Assembly: GCA_023398495.1 (NCBI GenBank)
Contig: JAEWSG010000223.1
Coordinates: 1-22,393, forward strand
Length of the DNA stretch: 22,393 nucleotides
Direction of reading: 5' to 3'
DNA from: Bacillota bacterium
GTDB lineage: Bacteria > Bacillota > Clostridia > Acetivibrionales > Acetivibrionaceae
Shown here: one piece after another, positions 9,501 to 16,243 of the stretch
Layout: each line of letters begins with the position of its first letter
Numbering within the stretch: position 1 is the stretch's first letter
Made by a program: the position numbers and the translations under genes
The notes under the pieces: model-generated
Databases searched by the model: none
Told to the model about the DNA's origin: nothing
The model's input: only the letters and a program-made list of their open reading frames with translations

Positions 9501-11092
9501 TCACCATATGCACCAAACAAAAATCCGTCACCTGCTCCAATCGCTTGAAATTCTCTGCTTTCAACCTGCAAATTCTTTTCATGCCATTTGTTGTCGGTAT
9601 ATTTATACTGCAATATTTTTAATACATTCTCTTTAGTATACTGAAAGGCTACAAAATCACTTCCACATGCAACAACCGGACGTGTATCGCTATTCTCAAG
9701 AAGCCATTCTTCAGTATCCCAATCAAACCGTCTCACAGGACAACGCTTTATTATCCTTAGCTTATAATTATTATCAAGGAGGTCCAGATAAGTAATACAC
9801 ACATATCCCCCTCCAAGATGAACTCTCACATCTTCCACAGGAATTTCCAGCATAGTTGTGTCCTCATATTGATGCCAGCCCATATCCCAATAATATATCT
9901 GGAATTTTATATGATTATCACGTCTTAATAATATAAAATTAAAATCACTTCCGTTATATACTTTTAAATCCCAGTCACCTTCAATATCAAACGTATTATA
10001 GCCATCGCTCTTTGGCATTTCAAGCTTCTGATAATCATATGTAACCTCAGAAGCAAGGGGATACATGAAACTTTTGAGCATTCCTGTATAGTTTTCATCC
10101 TCTGAATAAGACAGTGATAAAGGTGGCATTTCTGTTCCGTCCGACGTTACCTGTGAAATACTTACAAGCAGCCTCTTCTTTTCATTTTCGCCTGAAGGTT
10201 TTAACACATATGATAATTTCTGCGTGTATAAAAGCTTCTTCTGGTCATTCAATATCTCTATTCTATCGAGGAATTTATCTTCATACCTTTCCTGATAAGC
10301 ATTTTCTCCTTCATAACTGTTATGGTTGACACCATATTCATATGTATCCTTGTCTCCATAGCAAAAAACAAGTTCTTCCTCATAAGATGATATTATTCTG
10401 TTTAATCTGACTGTTCTTGTATATGAGCAATCCGCAAGGCTTTCCATTACGTTATCATACTCATATAGAACTTTATTGCCTCTATTGCTTTCAATCATTG
10501 ATAGATGCCATGCAGTAGTAAAACTCTCTGCACCATTCATAACCACAGGTCCTACCCAATTATCCCAGCAAACTGTCAGTTCATTACTATCGCTACTTCC
10601 TCCATACCTGTACTTACTACCATCCTCTTTCCAGACCTCCCAATAGGTTACCCCTGCATTATCATAGAAATAAAACTTCCAATTCGGTTGTTCTATTGAA
10701 AAAAATTCAACGCTTTCAGCTTTCCTTCCAATCCTGTATAAAGGATATTGTCCGCCTCCACCGATAAGATAAAATTCCCTTTGATATGACTGTTTTACCA
10801 GGCGGTTCTTTACCACAATAGCCGGAAGTGATATATTCCAGTTATAGCCTAGTACAGAGTTTGATAGCTTCCTATTCTGTTTGTTGTAATTTTCAGGATT
10901 ACTTTGAAGATATTCAGCCTGTACTGTAATAGATAAACCATCACGCCCTTCAAGAAACGCTAGGGAAAGCGGAAGTTTGACATTACCTGTGAATAAGTCT
11001 ACAGTGCTCATTACATTGCTACTTGAACTATTTCCCCTTTGACCATTTCTGTAAGAATTACTACTGCTTCCATCTTCTTGTATGTATGACAT
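3572..11092 (-). CDS. Giant Rhs/YD-repeat protein with TcB-like N-terminus and papain-like C-terminal domain
   Basis: A 2506-residue polymorphic-toxin-type protein with no signal peptide. The N-terminus (about 1-140) resembles the SpvB/TcB start (DLFTGNVKLPLSLAF, then a LGYNWNISLPAI block). Residues about 360-835 have irregular aromatic repeats like the beta-propeller of insecticidal-toxin TcB subunits. A jelly-roll-like stretch lies near 1160-1265. YD repeats, which build the hollow Rhs shell, run from about 1640. The shell ends with RYRLYDPTTGRFLNIDPE and the DPDG autocleavage-type motif at about 2156-2195. The variable C-terminal domain (2196-2506) has a Gly-rich hydrophobic region, then a region ending in FGPNCTTYSIDRLAGGG with Cys2470. 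Together with upstream His2384/2386, this suggests a permuted papain-fold (NlpC/LRAT-like) cysteine hydrolase; that is inference. I chose the ATG at 11092 for its AGGAGG 6 nt upstream; the longer frame would overlap the promoter. No immunity-like gene follows. Confidence 0.9.
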   Translation of the reverse strand: MSYIQEDGSSSNSYRNGQRGNSSSSNVMSTVDLFTGNVKLPLSLAFLEGRDGLSITVQAEYLQSNPENYNKQNRKLSNSVLGYNWNISLPAIVVKNRLVKQSYQREFYLIGGGGQYPLYRIGRKAESVEFFSIEQPNWKFYFYDNAGVTYWEVWKEDGSKYRYGGSSDSNELTVCWDNWVGPVVMNGAESFTTAWHLSMIESNRGNKVLYEYDNVMESLADCSYTRTVRLNRIISSYEEELVFCYGDKDTYEYGVNHNSYEGENAYQERYEDKFLDRIEILNDQKKLLYTQKLSYVLKPSGENEKKRLLVSISQVTSDGTEMPPLSLSYSEDENYTGMLKSFMYPLASEVTYDYQKLEMPKSDGYNTFDIEGDWDLKVYNGSDFNFILLRRDNHIKFQIYYWDMGWHQYEDTTMLEIPVEDVRVHLGGGYVCITYLDLLDNNYKLRIIKRCPVRRFDWDTEEWLLENSDTRPVVACGSDFVAFQYTKENVLKILQYKYTDNKWHEKNLQVESREFQAIGAGDGFLFGAYGDSGSSRVRLMSFYSDEDHEWQFGDTIDVSVNVDWKLVMSDYVWSIRYSQAGACFITYKDNIVKTTLVLLAWTDHFRFTKYEVHDFEYKDDIKNQYFYAVATDTMIGYAENVYRYCPNGWKALRLLDTKPGGEYRYAYGSDVVSGVENLEGVQRFYSMKFDPYTQEWTRDGVPQSEDLYQIDGICQPLIVDEYAVLGRKIFTRNVDESWNCIGYLEENTDYENVQIDMEGGYLLYQLKGYDRVYQIPFENNNLCSQVKICDGERIDMERSSGFQAASSAFYTFNSVGGTAAVNFYQLQEKKYSDKHSTILLKRVICDNGFEKENINILYNLETARLEGGKAAMQCTCLCPVSEDGSSGKTEYRYFNGAGTEVYDYPDDEYTNVKLYYSHMCGRLSCSREYNGEGKMVAASENWLKAMDTLGFNICQTKITDSKYLRSYSTKDCSERNTVSEMKKITVIEYEDKFNLKKKVTQIGTDVQGNEVRISNEIRYLWEENEKLLQKNALSDISMTIKKEEVSGEVLEVNRYKYEYDSDGHHYQSESLIWDKTGDYTKDEGNWICSNRITKVNVNCDKVCEEDIEGLSTVYLYDKHNKFITAKFDNAVLEEVYYCGFEPYEACQKISMENGSLSDYLVKSEKFSGTQSAVIEKNNKMSVNIMRNGTDSRISFAVKTNNEFYITWGSLGNQQVLSYPSTKGKWKRVNAILSNLKKEKGSFTITISGIENLYVDALFLSPVLSQGEAYVYSTDLMIQTASHKNFGQGARIFYDRFHNAIATAGDDGTFIGYSRKCYGRKQTNRALDETMSIEMPKGGCFQWLEQDLENTECWQRENSVWTFQKDKNLALFFAVHQGKQAISYGEFNIEASDTEWIITYDGNIISKTSKPEGKHYLFLKVGNRVQFSCEDVIIYSGIQAFSKTCQTVLKAEKVEDLICIGYCKEPKIVLSYTDYSGKPHQDIGVTETGIVAGQTVFNKLGQAEITTKKIHLEGEMWQYRNNLVTSYDWNTGLMEGEIVEAYPEDNGFSYSQIRSSIAPSPEPLEIGQAGTSRAIKGGRNTARFGSYTNNDELFGLKEKAYTLKVNSTPDNIVRIEVMDAFDNKVMSLSKNNTEDNSTQVMKYEYDYNGNLRHVYYPNYFTDIKENHKYVSEYVYDGLGRLISQKEPDTGTVKFIYDRAGKLRFKKTDFNANQYLYYVYDKYTRELEEGLVKGVWDEERLSKEAELIGVAPENAIPRLKYYYDGDGKEISLVRRLHCIETYNDNGILETKEEYAYDDQGNICRKTTTSDNNVDVVRMEYDKAGNVLEYSFGDTDCERIGYKYDIQSRLVGVSYMDNIIYSCSYLAEGNVSEERFLPGQSNELYRQYLYDSAMWLRKLKDGFFEQELEYDGTSEKAGLGGRITKCTSRFLKNVPDSIQKEITCNYTYDTYGRLSGYIKGNKKYTLEFDANGNQTGENGSTVFTYESGTNRLLSCKETAFQYDDSGNIDLIKASGISLEYDNVLNKVKCVSKGAKSISYTYGAQGNTSFTDSRGTTYVNNDAKGRVLSELRDGKRTICVYGANGMMAQIYNKKVYYLIKDYQSSVREIYDGENILAVFSYDPFGNFEDNRILDPSINELIPIRFTSARYEEEIGLYRMRYRLYDPTTGRFLNIDPENQHASPYIYGGADWVNYFDPDGAISLGSILSMVVGIVIIGVGAAIAIGTAGMGSGAGVALGLLGAGLIGAGIGVTTYGITSAINNDFDIVDCLIYGGIGFIGGVVGAGVGAGITAITPVIGATASGLIDIGVGIVVGGTDSLISNGLININHSRDFFDNWAMNVTIGCAVGGVAAGFSGMSSSLRNNRAFIGRNAENTIGVENYRIGRFGHLHTTYEDALNPKRYADYSYLPGGNGRGVVANNHAYIPNQYNRSLGEHAMQVNRSTIGRFNHNGGRINLDYNAAPRLRETNLFGPNCTTYSIDRLAGGGINMPIWIRTPSLVHKWAGWICKFQ

Positions 11093-11120
11093 TGTGTACC
11101 TCCTCTGTGCTTTTATTGGT

Positions 11121-11149
11121 ATTATAAAGAAATATGTTATTCTTCTCAA
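11121..11149 (-). promoter_or_regulatory. Near-consensus sigma-A promoter of the rhs operon
   Basis: On the minus strand TTGAGA (11144-11149) is followed after exactly 17 bp by a perfect TATAAT (11121-11126). Transcription would start near 11113, about 20 nt before the rhs ATG. The -35 box lies inside one arm of a 12-bp inverted repeat, so access may be regulated. Confidence 0.75.
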
Positions 11150-11224
11150 AAGGTCTGTTTTGGGGAAGACTTTTATATTGAAAGAGTTATATCATAAGTG
11201 TTACAAGACACTTTTTGAGAAGAA
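11140..11224. repeat. 12-bp inverted repeat at the rhs promoter
   Basis: TTCTTCTCAAAA (11140-11151) and its exact reverse complement TTTTGAGAAGAA (11213-11224) are about 61 bp apart. A smaller 6-bp hairpin (AAGTGT / ACACTT, 11196-11213) lies next to the distal arm. The proximal arm covers the -35 box, which fits paired operator sites with DNA looping. No regulator gene is adjacent, apart from the unknown 87-residue protein. Confidence 0.5.
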
Positions 11225-11533
11225 ATATTTCATCTGTTTTTCACAGTGGAACTTGCTACTTTGATTGCAGGCTTCTTAATTGATCTACTTTTTTCTATGT
11301 TTTTGATACTCAGGAAACACTTGTTAAGACTTGCTATTCATGTTACACAGATGTCCATTACTAATCACAAATAGCTACATAAACTCTACTTAATAATTGG
11401 TTTTGTTATTTTTAGAAAATCAAATTTTCAACTAAATTTTATAATTTAATTTTTTCTATGTCAAGTAACATTTTACATTTTAATCAATATTTAATAATTA
11501 TACTTTATACCACAACTTATTTTTAGGCATTAA

Positions 11534-11570
11534 AAAAGTCAAAAAGTTTAGTGAAAACTTTTTGACTTTT
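11534..11570 (-). terminator. Terminator of the 87-residue orphan gene
   Basis: A perfect 16-bp stem (11534-11549 with 11555-11570) encloses a 5-nt loop and is followed on the minus strand by T residues. It starts 22 nt after the stop of the 87-residue gene. The stem is A/T-rich at both ends, so it may work in both directions. The rest of the gap up to the rhs promoter (about 11225-11533) is AT-rich, and I see no gene there. Confidence 0.85.
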
Positions 11571-11591
11571 ACTATTATTATTTTATTATTT

Positions 11592-11855
11592 TCAGATTAC
11601 TTCAGTTATGAATATCATTTCACCGGTTATGTCTATGATAACATCCTTTAGAAACTTAACACCTGAATCAATACTCCAGGATGATTTACATTCAAATACT
11701 CCCTTATTGACTTCCTTTATAGCTAACGCTTCAAATACATTTTCAAATCCTTTTTGAATAATCGCCTCCATTATTTCAGAAGAGTTTTTGTAAAATGAGT
11801 ACTCGATGTATTCACTGACTTTTGATAAATATTCACAGAGCTCCATTGAAGTCAT
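11592..11855 (-). CDS. Small acidic protein of unknown function
   Basis: An 87-residue protein that I do not recognise. It is rich in Glu, Ile and aromatic residues, with a helical N-terminal half and a more strand-like C-terminal half (GVKFLKDVIIDITGEM). It has no signal peptide or membrane segment. GGAGGGG lies 5 nt before the ATG, and a strong terminator follows the stop, so it is very likely a real monocistronic gene. It lies between the ABC-permease operon and the rhs promoter, on the same strand. It could be an accessory or immunity-type protein for the rhs operon, but nothing in its sequence shows this. Confidence 0.7.
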   Translation of the reverse strand: MTSMELCEYLSKVSEYIEYSFYKNSSEIMEAIIQKGFENVFEALAIKEVNKGVFECKSSWSIDSGVKFLKDVIIDITGEMIFITEVI

Positions 11856-12021
11856 AAAGACCCCTCCAATATAATAGATTGATTTTATAGTCTTAAAGTA
11901 TAATGCGGAATAAGTTTGTTAAATATTAATCAATGTTTGATATGACGATATTGTTATTATATTATATATTCTATACCAATCAGGCTTATCCTCTTTTATA
12001 TTTAAATTTAATATAAGAATT

Positions 12022-15021
12022 TTAATTGTCCCCGTATTGTTCTGGATAATACAGAGTAATTAAAATGCCTGTTTCAAAATAATCAAGAGTAAACCTGCCG
12101 TTTTTGAATTCTGGTATACCAAACATATAACCAGTGCTTCCATAACCCTCAAACTTGTTATTGTCTTTATCAGTGTCGTGTTTACCATTATTGTTTTCGT
12201 CATGAAAGGCTATAGCACAATATTCCCCCATAGGCATATCTTCTAAAATAAGTTCAGCTTTGCCATTGACTGCTTCGACAGTTTTGGTCATGTAAACATT
12301 TTCTTCAATAATGTCAAAGCTCTTTTCATCAACAAGAGGGACATCTTTGTTAAATAATTTAACAATAATAGGACCGGACTTGCCTAACCTGCTATTAATG
12401 GTTATCTGAATTTTTCCCTTTGAACAAGGATTGTTCTCTTCTCCATTTCCGCGATAAACTCTTCTGGCAGTGTATACAAACCCAGAATTCTCTACCTGTA
12501 AGATCTTGTCGTCTTCCTTGTAACACAAAATACCGGAATTATAGCTAGAATATATTCCACTTTTGCTACCTCCACCTGCCCTGCCAATGACCCAGATATT
12601 ATCATGGCCTTTTATGAAGGAGCTTACGTCAGCTCCTGCTGTACCGACCGGACTAAATGCTTTATATCCGCTGTAGCCATGTATGCCTTCTTCGAGGCAC
12701 AAGAAGTGCTCATGTTCAGGATAATAGTAAGATAAGACGCCAAAGGTGTGCTCATCATAGTGAATAAATACGTCATCAGGCTTTATGTTTTCTTCCATAT
12801 AATATTTCAATTCCTTAATTGGTCCATTGTAATAGTTCATGTTTATTTTGCTATATGGTACGAAAGAAAACATAAGGATAATCGCAACTGCAAATAGTGA
12901 AAAATCCTTATACTTAATCCTTGTAATTCCATAAGACATTGAAAGCAGAAATAATCCAACAACCGGGAATATATATCTTGTAACAAATATTGGCCTGACA
13001 AGCTCGGACACAACAACTGCTGAGACAAGGGTCAATATATACACCGACACTGCAAATGCTGACAGCATGCCTTTCTTATCCTTATTTTTAAGGGTAAACC
13101 ATAGACCTGCAAAAATAAAAATAAGAGAACCAATAAATGAAGGGATTACAAATGGATATCCCGAATCAAACTTTGCCTCAAAAGGAAATAGCAAAGAGTG
13201 CCATACTGTATAGCCATTTACCGGTGGTATCCAAAAATCCTTTGACACTCTTGAAATCTGTGAAATAAGAGTCACTATCCATGGTATATAACATACTACC
13301 GCAACTCCGGCTGAGACAAAATATCCGTACCTTCTCTTCTTATTTGAAGACCTAAGAAAGTAAAGAAATAGTATAGCATTTGCAATAGTAGCTGCTAATA
13401 AAGCATAATAGTGAATATAAGCTGAGGCAATTGAAAAGAAGGACAGCATAATAAAATCAGCTTTTTTACCATCCCTTGCAGACAAATAGCCGTAAAGAAC
13501 TGTGCCGGTTACAAAGAAAGCTGCCCATGTATACATCCTTGCATCTTGGCCGATTGAAAGGCTCATAGGTATAATGACTACCAGCAGGGAAAAAATTACG
13601 CCTGTAAATTTATCAAACGCTCTTCTTACAGGACCTGCACCTAAAAGAGCAAGTGCCAGTACACCAATTACAGAAAACAGCCTTAATGAGCTCTCAGTTC
13701 GTCCAAATATCATGCTGAATACTTTAAGAGCCAAAAAGTATAACGGTGGATGGCTATCCTCGGCAGCTATGCTTATAATATCTGCAAACGATTGATTTAT
13801 AATTGCAGCAGAATAAGACTCATCAAACCATAGCCCTTCATGCCCGATATTTGATGTCAAGTGAAAAAATCCGATCAATATCAATACTGGCCAGAACACC
13901 AGCCAGAGAAAATTAACCTTTGATATCATAAAGGCTACAATTCTGTGCGTTTTAGTCACTATTCCAAGTTTTTTGTCTAAGCTCTTAAAGGGGTTTATAA
14001 TGCTACTGATTAACCTATTAAGAGTTTGTGCAATTTTATCATAAAGCAAAATTTTTCTCTTTTCACCTTCAGTAACAATACCATCTTCTAAGTTTGAACT
14101 AAAATCCTTTTTGAAAAACAAATACCATAATAATATAAATACAACAACACAAATCATAACCATTATTGTACCAGCACTTCCAGATCCATAAAGCCATGGA
14201 GTAAAGTAAGTGTTCCTGAAATAATCCATAATGAAGAACCAGCCGGCTTCATTATAAAACTCTGTGCCCAGAACCTTATACGAATCATATGTATTTATTA
14301 TCGTTCCAAGAAATATGAGTATTGCAAGTACTGGCCTTAAGAGTGGTAAGGTTATGTTTGTAAATTTCCTAAAATGTCCTGCCCCATCTATGTCTGCTGC
14401 TTCATAATAGTCTTTGGGAATATTCTGAAGACCTGCCAGAATGAAGAGAGCAAACAGAGGAAAGTAATGCCATACTGTTATTAGCGTTACTACCCAAAAT
14501 GCTCTATCACCTGCAAACCACTGTATTTTTTCAGGGACAAGATGAAAATAGTCAACGATTACTTGATTAACCAGACCGTCATTTTTAGAAAGTAAGGTCA
14601 GCCATGCAGTTTCTATAACAAAACCCGGCATTATAAAGGGAAGAAGTATAAGGCTTCTTGCAATACCGCTGAATTTAAATTTTCTATTTAGAGCCAGTGC
14701 AATTATAAGGGCAGCAGCCAGCGTAAGCACATTTGCAATTATTACAAAAAATATGGTTTTTTGTATGGAGGCGTGGAAAGATGACACCTGCGTACCGTTT
14801 GAGCCGGTTATCACAAAGAGATAGTTCTTCAGACCAACAAAAGGAGCTGTAAAGGTTGTAAAAAATTTTCTAAGGGTATTTCCTCTTATATTGAGAAAAG
14901 ACATATATATAGCTTCAATAAAAGGTAATATTTGCAGAAAAAATATAGCTATAAACGCTGGAATTAGTAATAAATATGGTTTTTTACTTTTTAACTTGGA
15001 TAATTTATTCTTTTTACTCAC
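12022..15021 (-). CDS. MalF-type ABC permease fused to GT-C glycosyltransferase and DUF2141-like domain
   Basis: A 999-residue membrane protein with three parts. Residues 1-305 are a sugar ABC-transporter permease (MalF/UgpA type), with the cytoplasmic EAA loop EAADIDGAGHFRKF at about 207-227 that contacts the ATPase. After a polar linker (310-365), residues about 366-850 form a multi-pass GT-C glycosyltransferase like family 39. It carries a Trp-Phe-Asp400-Glu401 motif, DSHPPLYFL (422-430) and GQDARMY (491-497), followed by an extracytoplasmic part. Such enzymes move sugars from lipid carriers to targets outside the membrane. Residues about 868-990 resemble DUF2141 (AIAFHDENNNGKHD at 936-949). 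The start is GTG, with AGGGGG about 8 nt upstream. It is the second gene of the operon, 31 nt after the MalG-type gene. The frame is open throughout, so the fusion is not a visible frameshift artefact. Confidence 0.85.
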   Translation of the reverse strand: MSKKNKLSKLKSKKPYLLLIPAFIAIFFLQILPFIEAIYMSFLNIRGNTLRKFFTTFTAPFVGLKNYLFVITGSNGTQVSSFHASIQKTIFFVIIANVLTLAAALIIALALNRKFKFSGIARSLILLPFIMPGFVIETAWLTLLSKNDGLVNQVIVDYFHLVPEKIQWFAGDRAFWVVTLITVWHYFPLFALFILAGLQNIPKDYYEAADIDGAGHFRKFTNITLPLLRPVLAILIFLGTIINTYDSYKVLGTEFYNEAGWFFIMDYFRNTYFTPWLYGSGSAGTIMVMICVVVFILLWYLFFKKDFSSNLEDGIVTEGEKRKILLYDKIAQTLNRLISSIINPFKSLDKKLGIVTKTHRIVAFMISKVNFLWLVFWPVLILIGFFHLTSNIGHEGLWFDESYSAAIINQSFADIISIAAEDSHPPLYFLALKVFSMIFGRTESSLRLFSVIGVLALALLGAGPVRRAFDKFTGVIFSLLVVIIPMSLSIGQDARMYTWAAFFVTGTVLYGYLSARDGKKADFIMLSFFSIASAYIHYYALLAATIANAILFLYFLRSSNKKRRYGYFVSAGVAVVCYIPWIVTLISQISRVSKDFWIPPVNGYTVWHSLLFPFEAKFDSGYPFVIPSFIGSLIFIFAGLWFTLKNKDKKGMLSAFAVSVYILTLVSAVVVSELVRPIFVTRYIFPVVGLFLLSMSYGITRIKYKDFSLFAVAIILMFSFVPYSKINMNYYNGPIKELKYYMEENIKPDDVFIHYDEHTFGVLSYYYPEHEHFLCLEEGIHGYSGYKAFSPVGTAGADVSSFIKGHDNIWVIGRAGGGSKSGIYSSYNSGILCYKEDDKILQVENSGFVYTARRVYRGNGEENNPCSKGKIQITINSRLGKSGPIIVKLFNKDVPLVDEKSFDIIEENVYMTKTVEAVNGKAELILEDMPMGEYCAIAFHDENNNGKHDTDKDNNKFEGYGSTGYMFGIPEFKNGRFTLDYFETGILITLYYPEQYGDN

Positions 15022-15052
15022 TACTTTTCCCCCTTTTAGCTACCAAAAAATA

Positions 15053-15901
15053 TTATTGCTTTAAAGCTCCCCCAGTGATACCTTTCATAAACTTGTTCTG
15101 AATCAGAAAAAATATAACAAATATCGGTACTGTTGATATGGGACCTGAAATAAATCTAAAGCCTTCATAAGTAGGCAATAATGCTACTGTTCTATATTGG
15201 TTATCTGTCATAAGTACGTCTACCAAAAACCTTTCATCCCATACCAGCATGACTATAAACATTGAAGCAACGACTATTCCGGATCTGATCAAAGGTAAAA
15301 TTATTTTTGTTATAAGCTTAAAATTTGAACATCCGTCAACTCTCGCAGCTTCTTCTATTTCAATCGGTATAGCAACTATAGCTCCTCTTAGAATCCAGAT
15401 ACAATACGGAAGGTACATAACAGAATACATCAAAGCTAAAATAATATAACCATTATAAGAATTATATATGTCGATATTTGTAAGTTGTTCAAAAGACTTC
15501 ATTGAGACTGCAAATGATAAAAAGTATGTAATTGTCGGTATAAGCAAGGGTATCACAATTAACATCCCAAACAGGTTTACGCCCCGAAACTTGTAACGTG
15601 AAAGAGCATAAGCTGTAGGGATAGCAAGTGATAACCCCAGCACTATGCTAAGCAAACATAGAATTAAGCTATTCTTTATATAGCCAGTAAAGCCTATATA
15701 GCCTAAGAACCCCAAAAAGCTGCCAAAGCCTGTAAAAAAATTGTTCAAACTGAAAAGAAATCCCTCAAATAAAATCCTGAAAGAGTTATTGAAAAGAGTT
15801 AGAATCGGGATAACAGCAAATGCTACGTATAGGATTACAATCCGATCAGCAAGTTTGTCAAAAAAGTCTTTCTTTTTACCCTTGTATACATAATTAGACA
15901 A
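15053..15901 (-). CDS. MalG-type sugar ABC transporter permease
   Basis: A 282-residue inner-membrane permease of the carbohydrate ABC-transporter family (MalG/AraQ type), with about six membrane helices. The EAA loop (EEAARVDGCSNFKLITKIIL, 183-202) couples it to the ATPase. The C-terminus GITGGALKQ is typical of the family. The first gene of the operon, it should pair with the permease half of the fusion that follows. I chose a TTG start at 15901 because AGGAGG lies 9 nt upstream; an ATG only 1 nt after that site is too close and in another frame. No substrate-binding protein or ATPase is in the window, so these must be elsewhere. A shared MsmK-like ATPase is common in clostridia. The substrate is unknown. 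Confidence 0.88.
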   Translation of the reverse strand: MSNYVYKGKKKDFFDKLADRIVILYVAFAVIPILTLFNNSFRILFEGFLFSLNNFFTGFGSFLGFLGYIGFTGYIKNSLILCLLSIVLGLSLAIPTAYALSRYKFRGVNLFGMLIVIPLLIPTITYFLSFAVSMKSFEQLTNIDIYNSYNGYIILALMYSVMYLPYCIWILRGAIVAIPIEIEEAARVDGCSNFKLITKIILPLIRSGIVVASMFIVMLVWDERFLVDVLMTDNQYRTVALLPTYEGFRFISGPISTVPIFVIFFLIQNKFMKGITGGALKQ

Positions 15902-15972
15902 TTTAACATTCCTCCTATTTTACTATAGGTTTGACGAAAAAACATTCTAAGTTATTTATGCCTTAAGATATA

Positions 15973-16071
15973 TAGATAACGTACACTAAAGTTAAATTTC
16001 TATAGCATCCAAACGTTATCTAATGTAGATGAAAAACGTCCTTTAATTTTAGTTTTAGAGTTTTTCATCTA
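15973..16071 (-). promoter_or_regulatory. Two tandem hairpins in the leader of the permease operon
   Basis: Two perfect inverted repeats lie back to back upstream of the MalG-type gene. One has 10-bp arms (TAGATAACGT 15973-15982, ACGTTATCTA 16013-16022) and the other 12-bp arms (TAGATGAAAAAC 16026-16037, GTTTTTCATCTA 16060-16071). Only 3 nt separate them, so the leader RNA could form two stacked stems with 30- and 22-nt loops. They could instead be operators. I recognise no known riboswitch class. Confidence 0.5.
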
Positions 16072-16084
16072 TACTATAATACAA

Positions 16085-16114
16085 GTTAAATATACTATAT
16101 TATCGTTAAATATA
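16085..16114. promoter_or_regulatory. Pair of 10-bp direct repeats, 20 bp apart
   Basis: GTTAAATATA occurs at 16085-16094 and 16105-16114, exactly two helical turns apart, upstream of the leader hairpins. This spacing is typical of tandem sites for a dimeric regulator. A weak promoter (TTGATA, 18 bp, TATATT on the minus strand) overlaps them. The region is very AT-rich, so chance is possible. Confidence 0.35.
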
Positions 16115-16163
16115 TCAATAACTTTGATAAGAAACTTCACTTATAATAGAATTTGTTTGTAAC

Positions 16164-16203
16164 AAAAAAACTTCCTGCAACAAAAGTACAGGAAGTTTTT
16201 TTT
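16164..16203 (-). terminator. Terminator of the scaffoldin gene
   Basis: A stem CTTCCTG (16171-16177) with CAGGAAG (16189-16195), flanked by seven A on one side and eight T on the other, extends to a 14-bp A/T-flanked hairpin with an 11-nt loop. It lies 41 nt after the scaffoldin stop. The flanks make it potentially bidirectional, separating the scaffoldin from the permease operon. Confidence 0.88.
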
Positions 16204-16243
16204 ATAAGAACAAGAAGCTATCTTTTTGTTCTCACTAAATCTC

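Noticed and set aside
11100..11149. Longer rhs start at 11149 adding 19 residues
   Set aside because: It lacks a ribosome binding site and would lie on top of the -35/-10 promoter; the AGGAGG just before 11092 fixes the start.
16077..16125. Promoter TTGATA-18-TATATT for the permease operon
   Set aside because: The region is almost pure A/T, so several equally weak promoters can be drawn. It is mentioned only with the direct repeats.
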